Source of the DNA: Curtobacterium sp. MCPF17_002
GTDB taxonomy: Bacteria > Actinomycetota > Actinomycetes > Actinomycetales > Microbacteriaceae
DNA length: 64,000 nucleotides
Direction: 5' to 3'
NCBI RefSeq assembly: GCF_003234115.2
Contig: NZ_CP126251.1
Location: forward strand, 2,914,001-2,978,000
Shown: in pieces, positions 16,453-23,341 of the stretch
How the letters are laid out: each line of letters begins with the position of its first letter
Position numbering within the stretch: position 1 is the first letter of the stretch
Notes under the pieces: generated by a model
Told to the model about the DNA's origin: nothing
The model's database searches: none
What the model saw: the letters and a program-made list of their open reading frames with translations, nothing else
Program-made: the position numbers and the translations under genes

Positions 16453-16833
16453 CTAGCGGAGTACGCAGAATTCGTTGCCCTCGGGGTCCGCCATCGTCGT
16501 CCAGTCTGACCGGTCGTGGAGGACGTGCGCGCCGAGTCCGATGAGTCGACGGACCTCAGCGTCCTGGTCGTCGGCACGGATGTCGAGGTGCACGCGGTTC
16601 TTCACGACCTTCCGCTCGGGCACGCGGACGAAGAAGTACCGCGGCAAACCGACGGGCCCCTCGACCAGCACCGTCGGATCATCCTCGGGACTGTCGATAC
16701 CGAGAGATCGCAACCGCTCAAGCTCGACGTAATCGTACGGAGCGACCTGGTAGCCATCGAGTACGCCTGCCCAGAACCGTGCGATCACAGCGGGATGCTC
16801 GCAGTCCACCACAACGTCACTGACTCGACTCAT
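16453..16833 (-). CDS. VOC (glyoxalase-like) family protein
   Basis: A 126-residue, two-module VOC-fold protein: SDVVVDCEHPAVIARFWAGVL at the start, FVRVPERKVVKNRVHLDIRA with the metal-ligand-like His in the middle, and MADPEGNEFCVL at the end. This subgroup ('glyoxalase-like' with DPEGNEFC) is common in actinobacteria and usually of unknown substrate, sometimes linked to drug or aldehyde resistance. ATG 16833 starts the family region; 30 extra upstream codons are not family-like. Confidence 0.87.
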   Translation of the reverse strand: MSRVSDVVVDCEHPAVIARFWAGVLDGYQVAPYDYVELERLRSLGIDSPEDDPTVLVEGPVGLPRYFFVRVPERKVVKNRVHLDIRADDQDAEVRRLIGLGAHVLHDRSDWTTMADPEGNEFCVLR

Positions 16834-16992
16834 GACGCTCACGGTACGACGGAAGCATCCATCCGGGTCCGAAGATACGGAGTAGTCCCCCAGACTCCCC
16901 GGAGTCGGGTCGGAACTCGTCAACTCCCACGACGACCGACAGGGGATCGCTCACCGAGACGCTTTGGCCGACGCTAGTGCTACTTTTTCGAT

Positions 16993-17199
16993 GTGGACGG
17001 CGATCGTCAGATTGAGCGGGGAGGCTCGAAGGGCGAGCTCGTTGTTGCTCTCTTCGCGCTCGTCAGCTTCGCCATGCTCGGGGTTGTGGCGGTGGCGGGT
17101 AACTTTCGTCTCCTTGCCGCTGGAATGTTCCTGCTTGCAACGGTCGCCGCGTTCCGCGCGGCCATGACCTGGCGAGCAGCACTGTCGAGGTCCCGATAG
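16993..17199 (+). CDS. small two-helix membrane protein
   Basis: 68 residues from GTG 16993. Two hydrophobic helices (about residues 16-35 and 38-58) follow a charged N-terminus, and the tail is RAALSRSR. Function unknown. Its TAG stop is part of the island palindrome CCGATAGCGGATCGG. Confidence 0.55.
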   Translation: MDGDRQIERGGSKGELVVALFALVSFAMLGVVAVAGNFRLLAAGMFLLATVAAFRAAMTWRAALSRSR

Positions 17200-17291
17200 C
17201 GGATCGGCCACCGGGGCGAACCGCCGCGCCTCGAGGACCGTGTAGTTGGGGCTACAGCGCGGTGCTCATGGGCGAGGAAGGATCTTTGCCA

Positions 17292-17687
17292 TCACGCGGC
17301 GGCCGCGTTCGCTGACGAGCGACACTCGTCTGGTGGCCGTCCCGCGACGGACTCCGACGCGACATCGCGGAGCCGCGCCAGGCGGTCGTGGGTAGCGGTG
17401 AGGGCCTCGATCTGGTGCAGGATGCGATCGCTCTCCTCGTCGAAGTGGTCGAGCATCGTCGGTGTCGCGACCCCGGTGTCGAGGAAGGGCAAGAGCTCGA
17501 CGATCCGGCGACTGGGCATGCCCGCCGCGTAGAGCATCTGCATGAAGCGCACACGCGTCACGTCGGACTCGCGGTACTCCCGGTGTCCGCCCGGGGTCCG
17601 CTCGGACTCAAGGAGACCTTGTTCCTCGTAGTACCGAAGCGACCGCACGCTGACGCCGGCCCGTGCTGCGAGTTCTCCGATTCGCAT
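17292..17687 (-). CDS. MerR family transcriptional regulator
   Basis: A 131-residue regulator: MRIGELAARAGVSVRSLRYY is the MerR helix-turn-helix with wing, followed by GLLESERTPGGHREY and a long coiled-coil dimerisation helix. There is no Cys cluster typical of metal sensors, so it likely belongs to the SoxR-unlike, organic-ligand group. It is divergent from the SDR gene, and the palindrome between them sits in a promoter with a long spacer, the usual MerR arrangement. It most likely controls the SDR gene and itself. Confidence 0.9.
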   Translation of the reverse strand: MRIGELAARAGVSVRSLRYYEEQGLLESERTPGGHREYRESDVTRVRFMQMLYAAGMPSRRIVELLPFLDTGVATPTMLDHFDEESDRILHQIEALTATHDRLARLRDVASESVAGRPPDECRSSANAAAA

Positions 17688-17707
17688 CTTTTCTTCGGCC
17701 CCTCGGC

Positions 17708-17739
17708 TTGATCCTCACGTCGACGTCAGGTTCTAGCGT
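17708..17739 (+). promoter_or_regulatory. MerR-type promoter/operator of the SDR gene
   Basis: TTGATC (17708-17713) and TAGCGT (17734-17739) are separated by 20 bases, too far for a standard sigma-70 promoter but typical for MerR-activated ones. The spacer holds the near-palindrome CCTCACGTCGACGTCAGG (17713-17730), whose centre ACGTCGACGT is perfect. The SDR ATG lies seven bases past the -10, so the transcript is probably leaderless. Confidence 0.65.
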
Positions 17740-17745
17740 ACCGGT

Positions 17746-18456
17746 ATGAACATCTCTGGAGCCACCGCCCTCGTCACCGGCGCGAACCGCGGTATCGGAC
17801 GCCACCTCGCCGCCCAGCTGGTCGAACGCGGGGCGAAGGTGTACGCGACCGCCCGACGTCCTGAACTGATCGACCTCAAAGGCGTCCAGCGTCTCGCCCT
17901 CGACATCACCTCGCCGGCGTCCGTCACCGCCGCCGCCGCGGTCGCGACCGACGTCGACCTCTTGGTCAACAACGCCGGGATCGCCACCACGGCGCCCCTG
18001 CTGGGTGATCTGGACGCGGCGCACGCCGACATGGACACGAACGTCTGGGGCACCCTGTCCGTGATCCGTGCCTTCGCACCCATCCTGTCCGCGAACGGTG
18101 GTGGAAGCATCGTGAACATCGCCTCGGGCGCCTCCTGGCTGGCCATGCCCGGAGCCTCCGCCTACGCGGTGTCGAAAGCCGCCCTGTGGAACATGGGAAA
18201 CGCGTTGCGTCACGAGCTGGCCGGGCAAGGTACCGCGGTGATGTCCGTGCACCTCGGAGTAGCCGACACGGACATGTCCGCGGGAGTTCCGATGGCCAAG
18301 ACCGACCCCGCGGACGTGGCGCGAGCGACGCTGGACGGGGTGGAGCGCGAGGAGTACGAGGTCGTGGTGGACGAGCAGACCGCGTTGATCAAGCAGCTGC
18401 TCGCCCGGGACCCCAAAGAGCTGTACGCGGTTCTGGCCCAGATGCTCGCAGCGTAG
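17746..18456 (+). CDS. short-chain dehydrogenase/reductase (classical SDR)
   Basis: A 236-residue NAD(P)H-dependent oxidoreductase: cofactor loop TGANRGIG (residues 11-18), NNAG (75-78), catalytic Ser near 127-130, Tyr140 and Lys144 in YAVSK. Arg residues after the second beta strand (ATARRPE) suggest NADP. The substrate is unknown. It is divergently transcribed from a MerR regulator gene and appears to be its target, which suggests induction by a xenobiotic or stress compound. A 12-bp hairpin follows. Confidence 0.93.
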   Translation: MNISGATALVTGANRGIGRHLAAQLVERGAKVYATARRPELIDLKGVQRLALDITSPASVTAAAAVATDVDLLVNNAGIATTAPLLGDLDAAHADMDTNVWGTLSVIRAFAPILSANGGGSIVNIASGASWLAMPGASAYAVSKAALWNMGNALRHELAGQGTAVMSVHLGVADTDMSAGVPMAKTDPADVARATLDGVEREEYEVVVDEQTALIKQLLARDPKELYAVLAQMLAA

Positions 18457-18537
18457 AAGCGGCCCGAAGGCCCCTGGCATGTGTTGCTACGGCGTACCGC
18501 TACACCCAACGCAACCCACCGCGGCCGCTGACCGATC

Positions 18538-18574
18538 CGCTCCGCTCTCAGACACGGGCGTCGAGAGCGGAGCG
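18538..18574 (+). terminator. 12-bp hairpin after the SDR gene
   Basis: CGCTCCGCTCTC (18538-18549) pairs exactly with GAGAGCGGAGCG (18563-18574) around a 13-base loop. It lies 80 bases after the SDR stop. The remaining 18575-18710 contains no gene. Confidence 0.7.
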
Positions 18575-18710
18575 CCATCTGGCAGCAGAATCGCCGATGG
18601 GCCCCTGGCGCACTACTCCGATCCGGCGCTCGCGTTGAACGAACAGTTTGTGAGACATCCGTCGTGCGGGCCGCGAGACGCTACACACCGGTTCATGGTG
18701 AGCTAGCACC

Positions 18711-19100
18711 ATGCGTGTGAGATCGGCGGCCGTCGTTGTTCGCGGCGGGAGCTTGCTCGTGATCAGTCGATTCAAGGACGGGCGGAGCTACTGCGTGCTT
18801 CCCGGCGGAGGCGTAGAGCAAGGCGAGAGCCTTCGAATGGCGTGCCATCGGGAACTCCTCGAGGAAACCGGCCTCGACGGCACAGTGGGCAACTTGCTCG
18901 ACGTCCCGGTCGACAGCGACGTCCCAGCGGTCAACTTCCAGGTCAGGGTGAATTCTGAGGCGTTGATGCTCGGCGGCGTGGAGCTCGAGCGCGAATCACC
19001 GGCGAATCGGTACGAGCCGAGATGGGTAGACGTGGATTCGCTTGCGGAGCTTCCGTTGGTACCGGACGCGGCGGCGCTGGTCCTCGACAAGCGCCGGTAG
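18711..19100 (+). CDS. Nudix hydrolase
   Basis: A 129-residue Nudix protein. The Nudix box is complete at about residues 33-55: G, five residues, E39, seven residues, R47 E48, then E51 E52 and G54, the Mg-binding helix that hydrolyses nucleoside diphosphates linked to another moiety. The surrounding fold (SAAVVVRGGSLLVISR, YEPRWVDVDSLAEL) is typical of small NTP pyrophosphohydrolases. Substrate not predictable. The TAG stop is part of an island palindrome. Confidence 0.92.
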   Translation: MRVRSAAVVVRGGSLLVISRFKDGRSYCVLPGGGVEQGESLRMACHRELLEETGLDGTVGNLLDVPVDSDVPAVNFQVRVNSEALMLGGVELERESPANRYEPRWVDVDSLAELPLVPDAAALVLDKRR

Positions 19101-19172
19101 CCGATTCATGATCGGTCATGGCTCGCTTGACGAGATCTCTCGAGCAATGTGGATCACCGCTAGCTTGAGACC

Positions 19173-19368
19173 ATGCGTCTGCGTCGCTTGAATCCTCGCG
19201 ATCCTCGGCCTGATCGCGTTCGGTGCGGGCGTCCTCGTCTGGTTCCTCGACCACGACTGGGGACTCTGGGTCGGAGCGCTGGGCGCAGTCATTTGCGCTT
19301 CGGGAGCCATCGCGAACGGCTTCACCCGGAGGAGACAGCCGGCCAACTCGACGGACGGTGCTGGTTGA
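19173..19368 (+). pseudogene. small two-helix membrane protein, frameshifted at codon 7
   Basis: ATG 19173 codes MRLRRL and then shifts out of frame. In the next frame LAILGLIAFGAGVLVWFLD, then DWGLWVGALGAVICASG and a basic tail lead to TGA 19366-19368, a typical two-helix membrane protein of about 65 residues. Removing one A from the AA at about 19191-19192 would join both parts. Without that edit no start codon serves the hydrophobic frame. It is probably a recently broken gene, or a sequencing error. Confidence 0.55.
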
Positions 19369-19406
19369 GCCCGTTCTGGATCGCCTTCTGAAACGCCCCG
19401 ATACGG

Positions 19407-19589
19407 CTAGCGGTCGGCGCGCTGTGCGCGACGCATGAGAGCCCATTGCCCGACGAGCAGTAGCCCGACCACGACTGCCACCCAGCTCGAGACGCCCTCC
19501 GTCGCGAGCGGCGCGACGAGCAGCCCGAGCACCAGGCACAGGACAGCGCAGACGAGAACAACGGTCTGATTGAGCTTGGTCGGTCGCAT
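19407..19589 (-). CDS. small two-helix membrane protein
   Basis: 60 residues from ATG 19589 with GGAGGGGGAG upstream. Two helices (about residues 8-27 and 34-50) and a basic tail RRAQRADR. Its stop TAG belongs to an inverted island palindrome. It converges on the broken two-helix gene at 19173-19368 and resembles it in size and layout. Confidence 0.65.
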   Translation of the reverse strand: MRPTKLNQTVVLVCAVLCLVLGLLVAPLATEGVSSWVAVVVGLLLVGQWALMRRAQRADR

Positions 19590-19889
19590 GATGGCTCCCC
19601 CTCCTACGGAAGACGAGTCCTCCGACTCGTTGCTCAACACGTTAGCGATGAGTCGCACAAGGTGCAGCCCGAGCGGAACGCACGAGAGGGATGGAAGAGG
19701 AAACGGGTCAGCGCTCCTCGACTATCGCCTGGTCCGGTGATCGAGGGGGCGTCGAGGCGAGCGACGGTGCCAGCAGAATACGTCTGGATCAGCCTCGCCC
19801 GACTGGTCCAACGCAGCTGTTTACCCCCCGAAGCTCCCATGCTGCAACGTTCGTCTCCGTGCCGATCGTGTCCCTCGTCCGCCCGGTGG
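19590..19889. other. intergenic stretch with one hairpin
   Basis: No reading frame here is credible on either strand. ACGAGTC (19613-19619) pairs with GACTCGT (19624-19630), a tight 7-bp hairpin just upstream of the small membrane protein gene, of unknown role. Confidence 0.5.
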
Positions 19890-20198
19890 TCAGCGTGCGC
19901 TCGCGAGGGCGGCAAGCAGTCCGGGGAAGCGGGCATCGATGTCGTCGCGACGGAGCGAGACACCCTTGCGGTTCCCGTAGCTGAGGTCGTACGTCAGCCC
20001 TGCTTCGCGGAGGACCCGGAAGTGGAAGGTGCTCGTCGCCTTCGTGACGGGGAGCTCGAAGCTCACGCAGGTGCGTTCGGTACCCACCGGCTCCTGCAGC
20101 AACGCCAGGACCACTCGCCGGCGGTTCGGGTCGGCCAGGGCGCTCAGCACCTTCCCCAACTCGAGGTCCTCCCGCTTCGGAAGCGTGGTCTCGGTCAC
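19890..20198 (-). CDS. ArsR-type helix-turn-helix regulator
   Basis: A 102-residue winged-helix regulator: LGKVLSALADPNRRRVVLALL is the ArsR-family start, SFELPVTKATSTFHFRVLREAGL the recognition helix, then the wing. There are no ELCVCD-type metal ligands; the subgroup resembles small-molecule or redox-type ArsR repressors. GTG 20198 has AGAGGA upstream and begins the family region; the longer open frame to 20285 runs through the operator. It is divergent from an MFS efflux gene, which it most likely represses. Confidence 0.87.
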   Translation of the reverse strand: MTETTLPKREDLELGKVLSALADPNRRRVVLALLQEPVGTERTCVSFELPVTKATSTFHFRVLREAGLTYDLSYGNRKGVSLRRDDIDARFPGLLAALASAR

Positions 20199-20241
20199 GG
20201 TGGATCCTCTCTGCTGCGCGGCCCGGTCGAGTGGCGACGTC

Positions 20242-20305
20242 AGGTATGACTTGTGTCGTACCTGCTCGTGTGCTTCACTCCCCATGTACGTCTTGAATCA
20301 TACCT
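20242..20305. promoter_or_regulatory. two operator-like inverted repeats between the ArsR and MFS genes
   Basis: Site 1, AGGTATGAC TTGT GTCGTACCT (20242-20263), is an inverted repeat with one mismatch. Site 2, ATGTACGTC TTGA ATCATACCT (20284-20305), matches site 1 at about two thirds of positions. Centres are 42 bases apart, four helical turns, so dimers would sit on the same face. They overlap the region where both divergent promoters must lie. Confidence 0.6.
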
Positions 20306-20318
20306 AGAAAGGGTGGCC

Positions 20319-21533
20319 GTGAGTACAGACAGCGCTCAGATCCCGACCGCGCGAGCGTCGCGCACACTGCCGTGGGGAGGCCTCCTTGCCCTCTTCTTCG
20401 CCGGCTTCCTGAGCATCATCAACGAGACCACCCCGGCCGGTCTCCTCCCCCAGATCTCCCACTCGCTCCGGATCTCGGACGCAGCGGCCGGTCAGTTGAT
20501 CACCGTCTACGCGTTGGCGACCGCGCTCACCGCCGTCCCCCTGAGTGCTGCCCTTGCCCGCTGGGGGCGCCGCACGCTGCTCATCAGTGCGCTTGCGGCA
20601 TTCGTCCTGTCCAACTTCGTGATCGCGTCCACGGAGGACTTCACGATCATCATGGCGGCGCGCTTCGTCGCGGGTGTCGGTGCGGGGCTGATCTGGACGA
20701 ACTTGGCGGCCTACGCTGCCCGACTCGTTCCCGAGGACAAGCAGGGGCGCGCGATGTCCATCGCGAATGCCGGTACCCCGGTCGCGCTTGCTGTCGGCCT
20801 GCCGCTCGGGACGCTCCTCGGAGCGACCTTCAGCTGGAACTTCACGTTCGCCGCGTCCGGGTTCGCTGGGCTCGTCGCGATCCTCTGGGTCGTGATCGCG
20901 CTCCCCAACCTGTCCGGAACGCCAGCAGGAGAGAAGGTGCGCCGCGCCGAGCGGGGACTCGTCCGGACGAAGGGGGTCGTCACCATCCTCGCCGTCATGA
21001 GCGGCTTCTTCCTCGCCCACAACATCCTGTACACGTACGTGGCCCCACAGGTGGTCCGGGCTGGGATCGGGAGCCAGGTGGAGTTGGTGCTCCTCGTCTT
21101 CGGTCTGGCCGCGCTGGTGAGCATCTGGGTCACCGGAGTGTTGATCGATCGACGGCACCGGCACCTGACCGTGACGGGCATCGTGTTGCTCGTGGTCGCG
21201 TTCCTGATGCTCGGTCTCGCCCCGATCAGTCCGGTCTTCGTCTACGTCGCGGTGGTCCTGTGGGGCCTCGGCTTCGGAGGCGGCGCAACGTGGTTCCTGA
21301 CCGCCGGGTTCCGCGCGACGGGCTCGACCGCCATCGCCGCGGTGATGGTGACCCTCGTCAACCTCATGATCGGACTCGGCGGACTCGTCGGTGGACTCCT
21401 GATCGGGATCGCGGGCGTCGAGGCACTCCCCTGGGTCGCCCTCGCGATCATGATCCCGTCGGCCATCGCGGTGGTGTCAGCGCGTCGGTACGCGTTCCCG
21501 CACTGGTCAGCGGAGGTCGCACCGGAACGGTGA
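20319..21533 (+). CDS. MFS transporter (DHA1-type drug efflux)
   Basis: A 404-residue, 12-helix major facilitator of the AraJ/DHA1 type. Motif A-like ALARWGRRTLLI follows helix 2, GAGLIWTNLAAYAARLVPEDKQGRA (read in parts) contains the helix-4/5 motif, and a second-half counterpart is VTGVLIDRRHRHL. It probably exports small organic compounds by proton antiport. GTG 20319 is chosen (AGAAAGGG upstream); GTG 20313 is also in frame. The divergent ArsR-type gene and the paired operators suggest substrate-induced expression. Confidence 0.9.
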   Translation: MSTDSAQIPTARASRTLPWGGLLALFFAGFLSIINETTPAGLLPQISHSLRISDAAAGQLITVYALATALTAVPLSAALARWGRRTLLISALAAFVLSNFVIASTEDFTIIMAARFVAGVGAGLIWTNLAAYAARLVPEDKQGRAMSIANAGTPVALAVGLPLGTLLGATFSWNFTFAASGFAGLVAILWVVIALPNLSGTPAGEKVRRAERGLVRTKGVVTILAVMSGFFLAHNILYTYVAPQVVRAGIGSQVELVLLVFGLAALVSIWVTGVLIDRRHRHLTVTGIVLLVVAFLMLGLAPISPVFVYVAVVLWGLGFGGGATWFLTAGFRATGSTAIAAVMVTLVNLMIGLGGLVGGLLIGIAGVEALPWVALAIMIPSAIAVVSARRYAFPHWSAEVAPER

Positions 21534-21570
21534 TGCGAGCCGGTCCCCGTCGGCCCGCGATACTCGGGGG

Positions 21571-22110
21571 ATGACTCGTGCTCTCCTCCTCGTCGACATC
21601 CAGCGTGACTACTTCCCCGGCGGCGCGTTCCCCCTGGTCGAGCCCGTCGCTGCAGCCGCTGCCGCACGGACGGTCCTCGACTCGTTCCGCGCGTCCGACG
21701 AGCTCATCGTGCACGTCTTCCACGTCAGCACGGACCCGGCCGCGACGTTCTTCCTCCCAGGGACGCCGGGCATCGGCTTCCACCCGCTCGTCGAACCCGC
21801 TGCCGGCGAGACCGTGCTCGAGAAGCACCATCCGAACAGCTTCATCGACACCGGCCTCCAGGGGGTGCTCGACGACGCGGGCGTCACGGATCTGGTGCTC
21901 GTCGGGATGATGAGCAGCATGTGCATCGACTCGACCACCCGGGCGGCCCACGAGCTCGGGTACACGTGCACGGTCGTGGCCGACGCGTGCGCTGCACCGG
22001 ACCTGCGGTACGGCGACACGGTGGTCCCCGGGGCGAGCGTGCACGCGGCGTTCATGGCTGCGTTGGACGGCAGCTTCGCGACCGTCACCAGCAGCGGCTC
22101 CACCGTCTGA
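21571..22110 (+). CDS. isochorismatase-family cysteine hydrolase
   Basis: A 179-residue alpha/beta hydrolase of the isochorismatase/nicotinamidase superfamily. The catalytic triad is visible: Asp9 in LLVDIQ, Lys85 in LEKHHPNSF and Cys118 in MSSMCIDST, with the cis-peptide-type motif before the Cys. Metal-binding His of true nicotinamidases (D..H.H) is not evident, so it is more likely an amidase of another small substrate. It follows the MFS gene by 37 bases on the same strand and may be co-transcribed. Confidence 0.92.
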   Translation: MTRALLLVDIQRDYFPGGAFPLVEPVAAAAAARTVLDSFRASDELIVHVFHVSTDPAATFFLPGTPGIGFHPLVEPAAGETVLEKHHPNSFIDTGLQGVLDDAGVTDLVLVGMMSSMCIDSTTRAAHELGYTCTVVADACAAPDLRYGDTVVPGASVHAAFMAALDGSFATVTSSGSTV

Positions 22111-22139
22111 CAGGCTGACGGGACGGGCACGATCACACG

Positions 22140-22259
22140 GTGTCGAGCATCGCCGGAAGCCGTTGGGTCACCACCGGCAGTGCCGGGGACATCGGTTCCG
22201 TGCTCCGTTCGGCGCTGCTCGAGCGACACGCGGTCCTCGTGTCCACAGCAACCGACTGA
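22140..22259 (+). CDS. possible 39-residue peptide
   Basis: GTG 22140 opens 39 codons with strong G/C third-position bias and ends TGA 22257-22259. The product contains DIGSVLRSALLERHAVLVS, a plausible helix plus strand. It has no clear ribosome site. It may be a real small gene, the end of a decayed one, or chance in a GC-rich gap. Confidence 0.25.
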   Translation: MSSIAGSRWVTTGSAGDIGSVLRSALLERHAVLVSTATD

Positions 22260-22310
22260 CGGGCTCGTACCGCGCCGGCGATCGCGTCACGGCTGAGCAC
22301 GGCCTAGGAG

Positions 22311-23192
22311 TCAGGCGTGGTCGACGATCCAGGTCCTGGCTCGTCGTTGGACCACAGGGGCGTCGGGGTGGGCGTAGAAGGCGAGGTGTGTGCCGTTGTC
22401 CATCATCACGAGGGTGCTGTGAGGGAGTGCTTCGTGGGCGTTGTGACTGTGCTCGGGGAGAGCGTCGGTGTCGGCGCTGCCGTGGATGAGAAGGACGGGG
22501 GCCTGGATGCGGTCGAGTTCGAGGGTGTCGATCGCGCCGTAGTTGGCGTCGTCGTTGTCCCAGCCGGTGCGGCGGGCCCCGTTCCAACTCATCGTCTTTG
22601 CCACGTCGAGGACGGCATCTCGTTGCGCGGGGTCCGCCATCACGCCCGCAGTGAGCGTCTCCAAGTCCTTGCCGCGGAGGGATCCTTCTCCGGCGAGGGC
22701 GCCGCTGACGAGCTGCCCGGGAGCGATTCGTGCGAGGAGGCGGACGATCCAGTTGCCGAGGGCGGTCCCGAACAGGAACGCATCCGAGGCGGGGTACTTC
22801 GGTGCGATCCAGCGGGAACTGACCGCGGCGACCTGGATCAGGGACGACACCCGGTGTGGGTGGCGGACGGCGAGGCGGTAGGCGGAGGGGCCGCCTCCTG
22901 ACCAGGCGAACACGGCTGCCCGGTCGACACCGAGGGTGTCGAGGACGGCGGCGAGGAGGTCTGCTTCGTGGTCGATGGAGGTGTCGGTGTCGTGCAGAGG
23001 GGTGTGGAGGTAGCCGGGACGGGACAGCGCGATGGTGGTGAAGTCGTCGGCGGGCAGGAAGCGGCCCATCATCCTGGCGGCGTCGACCCCACCGGGGCTG
23101 CCGTGGACGATGAGGACCGGGATGCCAGTGCCCTGCACGTGCACTTCCACCGGGCCGAGTGGGGTGGTGATCACTTCCACTGACGATCCCAT
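22311..23192 (-). CDS. alpha/beta hydrolase
   Basis: A 293-residue alpha/beta-hydrolase. Oxyanion loop IVHGSPGG (residues 28-35), nucleophile elbow AWSGGG with Ser98, candidate acid in LLIHGSADTDALPEHS and His in DNGTHLAF. The long cap domain (about residues 120-220) is helical. Substrate unknown; family members hydrolyse esters, epoxides or C-C bonds. Single gene; the 150 bases to the next gene show nothing. Confidence 0.9.
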   Translation of the reverse strand: MGSSVEVITTPLGPVEVHVQGTGIPVLIVHGSPGGVDAARMMGRFLPADDFTTIALSRPGYLHTPLHDTDTSIDHEADLLAAVLDTLGVDRAAVFAWSGGGPSAYRLAVRHPHRVSSLIQVAAVSSRWIAPKYPASDAFLFGTALGNWIVRLLARIAPGQLVSGALAGEGSLRGKDLETLTAGVMADPAQRDAVLDVAKTMSWNGARRTGWDNDDANYGAIDTLELDRIQAPVLLIHGSADTDALPEHSHNAHEALPHSTLVMMDNGTHLAFYAHPDAPVVQRRARTWIVDHA

Positions 23193-23341
23193 TGCAAGGT
23201 CCTCGTTTCCTCCACGTCAGTATGGTGTGGCCGGACGTGGATCTGCTCGCGCGGGTCCCACTCGTGCCGGACGCGGCGCGTCTCGCCGTGCGGCGAGTTC
23301 CCGATGATCGCGGTCTCACCCGGCGACGACGGGCCTCCCGA

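Larger units (their letters stand above)
10650..19413. repeat. dispersed palindrome of the accessory island, core TAGCCGATCGGC
   Basis: Related copies lie at 10650-10662, 13153-13166, 13424-13440, 14623-14640, 15655-15677 (inverted), 17193-17214, 19094-19115 and 19396-19413 (inverted). The clearest are GATAGTCGATCGGCTAT and CGGTAGCCGATCGGCTCC. At 17199, 19100 and 19407 (minus strand) the TAG of the motif is itself the stop codon of the adjoining small gene. The span given here covers the set of copies, not one continuous element. Confidence 0.5.

Noticed and set aside
10650-19413. Integron attC array
   Set aside because: The palindromes lack R' (GTTRRRY) and R'' boxes and the long imperfect stem, gene orientation is mixed, and no tyrosine integrase is present.
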